Shown here piece by piece: positions 46,338-55,930 of a DNA stretch of 64,000 nt. The position numbers and the translations under genes were made by a program. Position 1 is the stretch's first letter, and each line of letters opens with the position of its first letter. Under the pieces are notes generated by a model. It searched no databases. It had not been told where the DNA came from and saw only the letters and a list, made by a program, of their open reading frames with translations. This DNA is from Anniella stebbinsi (Eukaryota; Chordata; Lepidosauria; Squamata; Anniellidae), in the NCBI GenBank assembly GCA_029215795.1, contig JARDYH010000005.1, positions 162,093,814-162,157,813 on the forward strand, in the 5' to 3' direction.

Positions 46338-47889
46338 ATGCCAAGAGGGAGGTATTGGAGTGATGCGGAGGTCCGCTTATTGTTGGCCTTCCTGCTCCAT
46401 TCCTCCCTCGTGGGAAGGATTGTCAGGAGTAGCAGCCTCCCCACTATGAGGCTGTTTAGGAGGGCGGCTGCTGCTCTCCAAATGAATGGATTTGTCCGCA
46501 CTGCCCTGCAGTGTCGGACAAAATTTAAATATGTGAAGGCCAGCTTTTATTAGGCCATTACTGGCCATGGAGAACATCCCCCCTTTCGCCTGCGGCCCCC
46601 GTACTTCAATGAATTCAGGGAGCTGTGGCGGAAGGTGGGGAGACCAACCCCCCAGGAGAGGCTGACTGCAGGTGAGTGAGTGCATTAGGATTCTGCCCAC
46701 TGCTCATTGAGTATTCTCTGGTGGATGTGCAGGTTGGGGGGGGGGAATGCCCCAAAAACTATGACCCCTCACACAATGAGGCTTTAAGGTGGATTTCAGC
46801 ATTCATCTTGGGGTGGGACTAGATGCCCTTCAGGGACACCTTCCACATTTTAATGTTATTTCCCTTTTTCCCTCTTTTTCTTAGCACAAAACAGGATGGC
46901 GGAGGAGGCAGCGCCTTCTCCAGAATTGGAGGAGGTTGGGGGGACTTCTCCTCCTCCTTCTCCTCCTCCTTCTCTTCCGGCATCACCTCCAAGGAGGACC
47001 CTCCACAGAAGGGCACGTAAGTTAAATGCAAGCCAGATTAATTAGGAATACTATTTTTGCCCAGCGTACTTTAATAATATTATTAATATTAATAATTGTA
47101 ATGATATATGTATTTATTTATTTAGTAATTAACCGACTCTCCCAACGGATCGAGGCGGGGAACACCATGATAGAAACTTAAAATAAAAAAATGATTAAAA
47201 GCGCATACCAAAAATTCAGAAGAGAAGCCCCTGAAATCAAAGATCATTTGCTCTTGGCTTAACTATACATTTTTTTTTTCCAATTTTGAAGGGATACTCA
47301 GTCCATCGCCGTCTCCGTCTGCAGAGGAGGTGGAGGAGGAGGTGGAGGAAGAGGAGGAAGAGGATAATCCACCCCCACCTGTATCACCTGCTGCTGTGTC
47401 TCCAGCAGGTAATAGAACTTCCATTGCTTTGTATTATGTAGAGTACATTGAGCATATAAAATCCAGGTGAGGGCTCATGTAACTTTAACCGTTGTAGAGC
47501 AAAGGGAATTTCAGCCAGTGTCATTTGTATGCAATTAGCTCCTGATGAAATTCCCTCTTCATCACAACAGTTAAACCGACCTGGATTTTATGTGGTCACC
47601 CTATTGTACAGTACAGGACTAATGGTTTAAATTTTTAATTAAAAAAAGAAAAACTATATTTACATTCCTGTAAATTGAATCGCATTGAATAGCCAATGTC
47701 ATTGAGTGGTACATCTTGAACTGTTTTTCTGTTGGTTATATGATTTAAAACACATTTTTTTTCTTACCATCCCATGCAGTTCCCACTCAGGAGGAGCGGC
47801 TGGAAACGCTTGAGACAGCCGTGGGAGGCATGCAGCGTCGCATGTCCTCCATTGAGCAAAAGTTGGACCTGATCCTACAAAAATTGTAA
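46338..47889 (+). pseudogene. Myb/SANT-like (trihelix) gene 1 of the Harbinger element, four exons, one in-frame TAG
   Basis: Exons 46,338-46,671, 46,885-47,016, 47,292-47,408 and 47,780-47,889 are all joined in phase 1 at consensus GT/AG sites, giving about 230 codons. The N-terminal domain begins MPRGRYWSDAEVRLLLAFL and has LQCRTKFKYVKASFY, then TAG (46,551-46,553), then AITGHGEHPPF and FNEFRELWRKVGR, a Myb/SANT trihelix-type DNA-binding domain. Exons 2 and 3 encode a Pro/Ser-rich and a Glu-rich linker. The last exon is a short coiled coil (EERLETLETAVGGMQRRMSS, IEQKLDLILQKL). The single TAG is the only defect, so decay is recent or the codon is read through. Proposed role, by family, is binding transposon ends or ferrying the transposase. 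Confidence 0.8.
47456..47604. mobile_element. MITE fragment in intron 3 of Myb gene 1
   Basis: Carries 'ctcatgtaactttaacc', 'gaatttcagccagtgtcat' and an end GGTCACCCTA, as in the 14,545 family. The left TIR is lost. Non-coding and spliced out in the model. Confidence 0.7.
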
Positions 47890-48065
47890 ATATTGTAAAT
47901 AAGATATGTTAAAAAAAAGTAAATCTTTATTTTTGTTACTAAAACATTGTTTTGGTTTTCCTTAGCATTTTCAGGTTGGTGCAGTATTAAGGAGGGATGC
48001 CTAACTGTTTTAATAATAGATAGGAAGCACAGTCCCAACCAAACAGTGACATATGAAAACTATAT

Positions 48066-48330
48066 TTTAATGGTTAAATACAACATAAATAACAGCAAAA
48101 AATAACATAATTAACAGCAAAAAATAACATAATTAACAGCAAAAAATAACATAATTAACAGCAAAAAATAACATAATTAACAGCAAATAACAATAACATA
48201 ATTAACAGCAAATAACAATAACATAATTAACAGCAAATAACAATAACATAATTAACAGCAAAAAATAACATAATAAACAGCAAATAACAACAGTATTAAC
48301 ATGATATTAACAGTAACATAAATGTCCCAA
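48066..48330. repeat. Tandem array, 21-22-bp unit, at the 3' end of Myb gene 2
   Basis: About eleven copies of 'aacagcaaaaaataacataa' with minor variants. It lies between the convergent ends of the two Myb genes. Confidence 0.9.
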
Positions 48331-49240
48331 AAAAACATGTATCCTAAGGTGAGAACTTTAAGGGTTTTTTTACCTCCCTTGCCGTGCGCTTTATGCTTGG
48401 CTCACCTTGAACTGGTGATGATGAGCGCTGTGGGGGTACTGTATGGGAGCACGGGAGCAGTGATTCGTCCAAGTCTTTGGTTAAAATGTCATTCTGTGGA
48501 TTTACTGTCTGCAGGGTATTTTGCAACTGGGCAGACCTAGGACAAGTGCCCACTAACTGGGGTTGTTGCACCCTGACTTTACCTTTCTTCTTAGCCATGC
48601 ATTTTCTCCCCTCACCCTCTCCTGAGTTCCGACCTAAGTCATTTGGCTTAGAGCTGGTCCCCTCCATACTGTCAATAGCCAACCATCTTTTTATTGGCTG
48701 GCATTTTCCATGGCTAGTTGATGATGGGTTGGCTGTATGGGTTGATCTTCCCGGTTCTTCCTGTTGCACCACCGTAACAAGCTTCTCCATCGTGACACAT
48801 TGTCTTTCTAGAATTCTGAGAAAGGCATCTTGATTTCTTTGGTCCCTTGCATCTTCTGTTTTCAAATATTCCAACATCTGGTCATTTCTCTGCAACATCT
48901 GCTCATGCATCTGCTCATGCATCTGCAAGAGGTTTGCGTTGTGTGCAGAGGCATGCTCCAGAATGCGGTCTGTGTCCCTGCTGCGTGGGGGTCTTCTGTT
49001 TCTGGCCATTTCCAGGCGGGTTGCAGGCGAGAGTGCTGCCTTTGGGATAGGATGGCACCTTCCTTCATCTGTACCTGAAGGGAAAGGGCAAAGTTTAGTG
49101 TGTTTAAAAATCATTTATTACATGTCCAGCCTGTCCCATGGGTTCTCTCACACCCTCATCCTGAAGATGAGAATGTCCTTTCACACATTTATAAGAATTG
49201 CAGGACTGAAACTTTATCAAGCAAATAACATCGGCTGTAC

Positions 49241-49440
49241 TTACTCGGTGCTGCTGCAGGATGCTGGAGATTTCTGGCCCTCACATCTGCGTGCTCACTG
49301 GATTCCGACGCACTGGTGGTACTGCTGCTTCTGTAGGCTGCCGTGGAAGAAAAAGAAGAGCTATTAGGAGGTTTCATTCCAATAGGCACAATCACAAACC
49401 TCCATTTTAAATAGGGGGGTTGTTTGTTTGTTCAAAATGG
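49241..49440 (-). repeat. Duplicated exon block, copy A (exon 4)
   Basis: About 200 bp nearly identical to 49,843-50,041, covering the 93-nt exon, its acceptor side and intron sequence to 'caaaatggctgcctgcc'. Confidence 0.85.
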
Positions 49441-49451
49441 CTGCCTGCCTA

Positions 49452-49690
49452 GGCTGACCACATGAAAAGGAGGTCAGGGCTCATGTAACTTTAACTGCTG
49501 TAGAGAAAATGGAATTTCAGCCAGTGTCATTTGTATGCATGCAGCACCTGGTGAAATTCCCTCTTCATCACCACAGTTAAAGTTGCAGGCAGTATACTAC
49601 AGTGACCATATACAAAAGAGGGCAGGGCTGACCACATGAAAAGGAGGTCAGGGCTCATGTAACTTTAACAGCTGTAGAGAAAAAGGCTGT
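49452..49690. mobile_element. MITE pieces between the duplicated exons
   Basis: Two partial copies of the 14,545-type MITE ('ggctgaccacatgaaaagga' at about 49,454 and again at 49,627) sit between the duplicated exon blocks. Confidence 0.65.
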
Positions 49691-49842
49691 AATCCCTCCC
49701 ATAGACCACAATTTCTTGTCCCATGCACCACAATGTTGTGTCCAATGGCCCCCTTTCCCCCTTCCCCCTCCATAAACCCAGCCTAGATCATTGGGAACTC
49801 CCTTCCTTCCATGATCTCTGACCCCAGAAATTAGCCCTGTAC

Positions 49843-50041
49843 TTACTCGGTGCTGCTGCAGGATGCTGGAGATTTCTGGCCCTCACATCTGCGTGCTCAC
49901 TGGATTCCGACGCACTGGTGGTACTGCTGCTTCTGTAGGCTGCCATGGCAGAAAAAGAAGAGCTTTTAGGAGGTTTCATCAATAGGCACAATCACAAACC
50001 TCCCTCCATTTTAAATGGGGGTGGTTGTTCAAAATGGCTGC
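49843..50041 (-). repeat. Duplicated exon block, copy B (exon 3)
   Basis: Second copy of the 200-bp block. Its 93-nt exon (49,939-49,847) matches that of copy A, with intact splice sites in both. Confidence 0.85.
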
Positions 50042-51348
50042 CTGCCCTTATCCTTTTCCCCCCCGCCCTGGAGAGACCAGAGAAATGCTGGCTAGCTAGA
50101 GGAGATGTCTCCTGCCCTCTCCTGCCACCCGCTCACCCGCATCTGCCTGCCCCATTTTAGAATACAATTTTTTATCCCATGGAACACAATAGTAAGTGGT
50201 AAAGTTAAGAGTCTTCCCAACCCAACAAAAGAAACAGTATATACCTTCAGGTTCTTCGTTTCCAATATCTTCTGGTGTCTCGAAATCTAAAAGGGGAAAA
50301 CATCAGATGTGAGCTAAAGGCATGAAATAGAAGGAAGAACGAGATTTTTTTAAAAATGGCGATTACAATCAATGTACCTCCGGGAGAGTAGGGCGTTCCA
50401 AGGTAGTCCTCCACATCTATTGTTTGAAGTCCACTGCTGAACAGTTCTTCTGAGCCTTCTGAGAGCGGGAACACCAGGGGGGAACTTACTGGGGGAGCAG
50501 CAGGTGCTTGGACACGATGGATGTTCAGACTCCTGCCCACGCGATTTGGTTGAATAGTAGCATCCCCCCGAAAAATGCTATGAAGCTCCTCAAAAAAGGG
50601 GCAGGTGGCAGCATCATTCCCTGATCGTGAATTATGATTCACGACCCTGCGATATTCCTGCCTCATTGCCTTTGCCTTGGTCCTGCACTCCTTCGCAGAA
50701 CGGATATGTCCCCTTCTTTGCATTTCCTGAGCAATGGATTCATAGGCATCAAGGTTCCTATGGCTGGCATTCAGTTGAGCTTGAACTTTCTACTCCCCAA
50801 AAATGTCCAGAAGGTCGAGGATCTCTGCCTTTTTCCAAGAAACTCCCCTTCCTGGAGCAGCCATTTCGGTAGGTGGAAAAGGTGTGTAACTGGAGGAAAT
50901 AACTCAAGATGCTGACTCTCTGGCGTCGCGAAGGTAAATGAGGTCAATGGTCGGATCACGCGCCTATATGCATAGGCACGCGACCACACCTGCGCCTCCA
51001 GCAAAACCGTTGGGTGAACACACCCGCGCGGCTGCGCATAACCCGAGGGCCTTTTTTCAAATCCCTTCCTTCTCCCGGAAATCCCCTTCCCTCTCCCCGC
51101 CCATCTCATCAAAACCCGCCCTCTACCTGCCCACTACCTGCTCACACCTCTCCGAAAATGCGCTTCACTGAAAAACTGTTCACATGGGCATAACGCGCTT
51201 TACATCCCGCCGCAAAATAAAACTCGCTATTTAACGCGCATTCAATAATGCGCATAATCAGAGAGATAACGCCCCTCTACACCCGTTTTGCGCTCCATTC
51301 TTGTAGAGGTAAAATTTATAATGAGCCTTCAAAGAGCATTAAACCTCT

Positions 51349-51363
51349 CTTGTAGAGGCACCC
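51349..51363 (-). repeat. Right TIR of the Harbinger element
   Basis: On the minus strand GGGTGCCTCTACAAG, followed on the plus strand by the TCT target repeat. An imperfect inner repeat of 'cttgtagagg' sits at 51,299-51,309. Confidence 0.85.
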
Positions 51364-51582
51364 TCTGATTAGTTCCCTATATTCCTTTTTCTTATTTACG
51401 AATATCTCAGTTATTTCGGGGGAATAGTCAGACTTCATTTTTCTAGCATATCTTCTTACTGCTGATCGAGCCTTTCTGCAGTCCAGGTCAAACCTACCTT
51501 ATTGAGATTGGCTAGAAAGTGCTCTAAATGTTCCTCTAGTCAAATTAGGCTTTTAATTTCTCATTATGTGCTGATACAAGTG
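51364..51582 (-). pseudogene. LINE ORF2 fragment between the Harbinger and the opposite-strand LINE
   Basis: Encodes FDLDCRKARSAVRRYARKM and KKKEYRELIR, matching QWFDMECKTRKH and KKSYKKLIRR of the plus-strand copy. It continues upstream (in reading direction) at 54,333 and downstream at 43,220. The last 68 bp (51,515-51,582) are repeated at 54,333-54,400. Confidence 0.8.
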
Positions 51583-54332
51583 TCCCCTGAACTATTTGCG
51601 AGGGTGACTAGATGCGAGGTGGGAAACAACATTGAAAGTGATCATCTACCCTTGGTTTTGTCACTTAAATGTGATAACCAAAGGTTACTTACAAACTATA
51701 ACTCCACTCAATCTGGTGACATTGAAATAAGAAGGTCCCACATTAGATGGACACCAAGGGTTGATAATGAGATAAATCATCTATTGCATACTGATAGTTC
51801 CCTTCTCCAACGTAAGGCATTGTTACAAGCAAAAACTGCAGAGTCTGTTTTGGAAGCTTTTCACACTCTGATTTCGGCCCTACAAAACCATTTAAACCAA
51901 AAGAGAGTAGGAAATAAATCTAACTCCCAGTTTAAATCTAAACAGTGGTTTGATATGGAATGTAAAACTAGGAAACATATATTGGTGGAAAAATATAGAG
52001 GGTATAGAAAGGAAAATTTGGTGGCTTTACCGCCTGAATGGTTTGAGTTGAAGAAGAGTTATAAAAAACTAATTAGGAGAAAAAAAAACCCAAGCACAGA
52101 GAGAGGCGTGGAGACATTTAATAACAGCATCTAGGGAGAAAAATTCAGCCTCTTTCTGGAAATTGGTGGCGAAGGGATGGCCAAATGCTATTACAAAAGC
52201 AGAGCTTCATATTTCGCCGAAGCTGTGGGAAGCCCACTATAACAATATCTATGGATTGGGGAGTATGGGCCACCCGAGAAACCAGGCCAACATAGGCAAC
52301 CTCCCAGAATGGCCTCCGGTTACTGCTTCGGAAATAAAATGCCTTATATCAAAACTTAGAACAGGCAAGGCACCGGGGAATGATAACATCCCCCCTGAAG
52401 TATTTAAATCAAACTTAGAATGGTGGGCCCCAGTGTTGGCGGCTCTATTTACGAGTATCGATCAATCAGCTCTTATGCCTGAAGATTGGGGCCTTGCTAC
52501 TATCATCCCAATATATAAAAAAGGTGATAGATCAAATCCTGCAAATTATAGACCTATTAGCCTGTTGAATGTTGTTAGCAAAATGTATGCTTCTCATTTA
52601 CTGGAAAAACTGTGGGATTGGCTAGAACAGGAAAATCTCATAGACGACGAGCAGGCCGGATTTAGGGCCGAGCGTTCCACAGTGGATCATGGACTTATTA
52701 TGCAACATCTAGTCGAAAAATACACATCCACCCCGGGGGAGTGCTCTCTATGCGACCTTCGTCGATCTAAGATCAGCCTTTGACTTGGTCCCTAGAGACA
52801 AATTATGGGAAAAATTTGAAGATACCAATATAGATCGTCGATTATTGATACTCATACGCACCCTGTATGAGAATACCAGTCTTCGGGTGAGATGTTCCTC
52901 TGCTGGACATTTGACTAGGCTGATTCCTACTGCTAGGGGTGTGAAACAGGGCTGTGTCTTAGCCCCTACACTGTTCAACTTCTATATAAACTCTATGGTT
53001 AGGTGCCTAGCGGAGGTACGAGCACAACCCCCCAGCTTGTCAAACAGATTCCTGACAGTTCTGCTTTATGCTGATGATGCAGTGATCTTGTCATTAACAA
53101 GAGCTGGATTGAGGAGACTTCTGAGGACTCTGGATGCTTATTGTAAAACTGAAGGACTACAGATTAACTATGACAAAACCAAGGTCCTGGTGTTTTCTAG
53201 AAGTAAGTTAAAATGCAAATGGCAAATAAGTGATCACCTGATTGAACAAGTGTCTACTTATAGGTATTTGGGAATTACATTCCATGCAACTGGAACCTGG
53301 AGGCCTCACTTAAAAAATGCCATTGCAAATGTGCAAAGGAGCATTAAGGCACTCCTTTCCTTTTATTACAATAAAGGAGGACAGCACATTCCTTCCGCAC
53401 TTCAAGTCTTTAATGCAAAGGTTTTAGAACAGATATTATATGGGATAGAAGTGTGTACTTTTGATAACATAGTACCAATAGAAGTGGTGCAGACGAAATT
53501 CTTAAGAGCAATTTTGGGTCTTCCAAATTGCATACCAAATACATTAGTAAGAATAGAGGCCGGCCAACCCACAATAGAAGCCCGTATGTGGCGGCGTAAG
53601 TTGCAGTTTTGGCTAAAAATGCTTTTTGTGCCTGTGGGTCTGGCCCCATTGACTCTGACAGACACATTCCACTCAAAGTGGAAAAAAACACTGTCTATGA
53701 AGCTCCAAAAACTTGGTTTCTCCTTGACAGCTATTCAGAATCTAGGGTACGAGAAAGCAAAAGCAGCTATCGCCCAACGTATCTATGATGTGGATCTACA
53801 AACCCGCTTAAGCCAAGCAATCCTATATCATGGGTGTAGGGACTATAGATCTCCACTGGGACTTCCGAAACATCTAATAAATTTGACTGTGCCTGGACTT
53901 AGAAGAGCTTTTACACTGGCAATGTTCAATGTTTTGCCATCGGCGTTGCTGGAGGGTAGATATAAAAAAATTCCTCACACGGAGCGGACCTGCCCTTGTG
54001 GGACAGGGGACATTGAGACAGCTGATCATGTTCTTTTACATTGTTGTTTCTATAAGGAACTCAGAACTATATGGATTGCCCCACTCATTAATAAAGTCCC
54101 AGGCAGACTGGATAAATTTTACCCGGACTATCTTCTGGCTGATCTGGACGACCAAGTTACATCTAAAGTCGCCAGATTCTGTGCAACAGCCATTCGTCGG
54201 CGTAGGGAAATATTAACACTATTGAACCCTATCTGATTGCCTCAAATTGAAGCCTGTATATTTTTACATGTATGACTTGTTCTCTTTGCTATGCTGGGTT
54301 TTTTTAACTGTAATAAAGTATTGTATTGTATT
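51583..54332 (+). pseudogene. Non-LTR retrotransposon ORF2, 5'-truncated, reverse transcriptase intact in parts
   Basis: The copy begins in the last part of the endonuclease (ESDHLPLVLSL). RT blocks follow: GKAPGNDNIPPEVFK, YRPISLLNVVSKMY, DEQAGFRAERSTVDH, FVDLRSAFD, GVKQGCVLAPTLFNFY and the catalytic LLYADDAVI. The C-terminal end has CPCGTGDIETADHVLLHCC, a CCHC-like zinc motif. Frameshifts occur in an A8 run near 52,085 and near 52,745; the last 484 codons (52,785-54,236) are open. The 3' UTR ends in a TTGTA repeat at 54,332. The motif style suggests a Jockey/I-group clade such as Vingi, though the clade is not certain. The copy sits inside a sister element on the other strand, with a 68-bp flanking duplication. 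Confidence 0.8.
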
Positions 54333-55930
54333 GAAAGTGCTCTAAATGTTCCTCTACTCAAATTAGGCTTTTAATTTCTCATTATGTGCTAATACAAGTG
54401 GACTATGTTTGCTGAGTTGACGTCTAGTTGGAGTCTATTATCATGAAGTGACAACATCTGATCTGATAGACGGGTGCAATTTATTGTGTCCATTGTGATA
54501 TTATTCCATTTAACCCTCCTTAGACCAATCAGATCGACTTTGGCCTTAAACTCTTCGCAGGCAAAGATCTGGGAGCTTCCATCCTCTCTACAGAACTCAA
54601 ACCTCAGGGGCTGATGGTCACAGTGGCCTGTAGGGATAACCTCAAAATTTGTGACATTTCTGATCTTATTCAGGGGGGGACACACATAATCAATTGTGCT
54701 TTGTCCTCTTGATTATATATAGGTGAAATTTCCTGGGTTGTCTTTAGGATGGGACCCATTTAAGATGGAATAATTCCTTTTAAACAGACATTCCAAAAAA
54801 TTGTAACCCTCTAAGATTGTAGTCTTATCTCTCAAGATTTGTGGAAAGGCTGCTAGAAATTCATCTTCATCAATATTTAGATGGCTTGCTAATTTGTTTT
54901 TATTCCCTCCAATTCTGGCATTAAAATTTCCCACTACTATAATAATAGAAAGTGAGGATTCATTTTCTAAGTAATCAAGGGCCAACTCCAATTCAGTCCA
55001 TAGTATATTAAAGGGGGCTTTTGTACTATGGGGCAGAATGTAGATGTTAACTATAATTAGGGAGAAACTATTCCCTGACCATATCCTTACTATCAGCAGG
55101 GATGGGGCAACTTCCACCTTGATCTGTTCAATATGGAGCTTCCATTTTGGATTTATTAAAGTGGCAACACCACCAGTTGGGCAGCCCTTTGAGGAGAGCT
55201 TTTTTGCTGGAAGGATCCAGGAAGTGTAGCCTTCTAGACAGATCTTGTTTAATTCTGTGTCAGTTATCCATGACTCCTGAATGCAGACAGTCATATTCCT
55301 GGAGTAATTTTAGGAATTCTCTATCATGAGTGTGGGTGTTCCAGCCTGCAATGTTCCACACTAAAAAGGAAAGACCCTTTTGTTTCTCCAGATCTTGATT
55401 TGCTGGGGTTTGTCAATTAATGAGCAAGGGCTCCATTACTTTTTTACAGATTGATGATGAAACAAAAGAGTTCATGGGAGATAAACCACGGGTCTGTTTG
55501 TTCCCATTGGATGGGATGCTGAGACTTTTATCTTCACCTTTACTTGGATGGAGAAGTTCAATCTTATCAAATGAATGTTGTAATCTGATCACATTAGATT
55601 GTTTTAGGGGGACCAGAATGGACTCTGAGCAAGTTGATAACAGAGCTTCATTTACTCCCAACTCTTCCTTGTCCAGATATCTCATTTCTTGCCATTCTTG
55701 CTCACTATGTTTGGGGTAGGTCTTGGTAACATCACTTTCCTGTTTGCCTTCTTTAAGTATTCTACCCTTGATCGGAGGAGGGTGGACCTCCATGCCCACC
55801 TGTACCAAACTGTGAGATGAAGATTTGATCCTTTCAATGGCTATACCTTGCATAACGCAGGTGCTAGTGCTCTTATCTGGGGGCTGCTGATTTACTAGGT
55901 CTCGTGGTATAAAACAAATCACCAAAATGG
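54333..55930 (-). pseudogene. Same LINE family, minus strand: ORF start and AP endonuclease
   Basis: Read leftward from 55,925: a 170-codon N-terminal frame without a known domain, then GLSFLVWNIAGWNTHTHD (about 55,370). A frameshift or stop follows near 55,295. After it come CIQESWITD, YTSWILPAKK, VGNFNARIGG (catalytic Asp/Asn block) and, in another frame, TGHCDHQPLRFEF (terminal SDH-type motif as CDH). An AP-type endonuclease of this kind nicks DNA to start target-primed reverse transcription. It runs on to 51,582 after removal of the plus-strand copy. The right end is cut by, or abuts, the copia fragment at 55,930. Confidence 0.8.

Larger units (their letters stand above)
48344..50864 (-). 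pseudogene. Myb/SANT-like gene 2 of the Harbinger element, five exons, one in-frame TAG
   Basis: Minus-strand exons are 50,864-50,378, 50,286-50,245, 49,939-49,847, 49,337-49,245 and 49,074-48,344, all phase 1, about 480 codons. Exon 1 encodes a Myb_DNA-bind_4-type domain: VSWKKAEILDLLDIFGE, TAG (50,792-50,790), then KVQAQLNASHRNLDAY, HIRSAKECRTKAKAMRQEYR and CPFFEELHSIFRGD. The acidic exons 1-2 follow (IDVEDYLGTPYSPG; FETPEDIGNEEPE). Exons 3 and 4 are near-identical 93-nt Ser-rich duplicates. Exon 5 has a coiled coil (HEQMHEQMLQRNDQMLEYLK) and a basic tail (AKKKGKVRV, KRTAREVKK). The TAG is the only defect. It differs from gene 1 in sequence and layout, so it is not a recent copy of it. Role by family: transposon-end binding and transposase partner. 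Confidence 0.8.
43221..51363 (+). mobile_element. Complete PIF/Harbinger transposon with three genes
   Basis: The ends are 15-bp TIRs, GGCTCCCTCCACAAG at the left and (as complement) GGGTGCCTCTACAAG at the right, with three mismatches. TCT is repeated on both sides (43,218-43,220 and 51,364-51,366), a 3-bp target duplication as expected for Harbinger. Excision in silico leaves a single TCT and restores the codons of the host LINE. It carries a DDE transposase (+, 43,747-45,221), a Myb/SANT-like gene (+, 46,338-47,889) and a second Myb/SANT-like gene (-, 50,864-48,344). MITEs lie in the introns. At 8.1 kb it is large for the superfamily, mainly because of the extra gene and intronic insertions. 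Confidence 0.9.
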
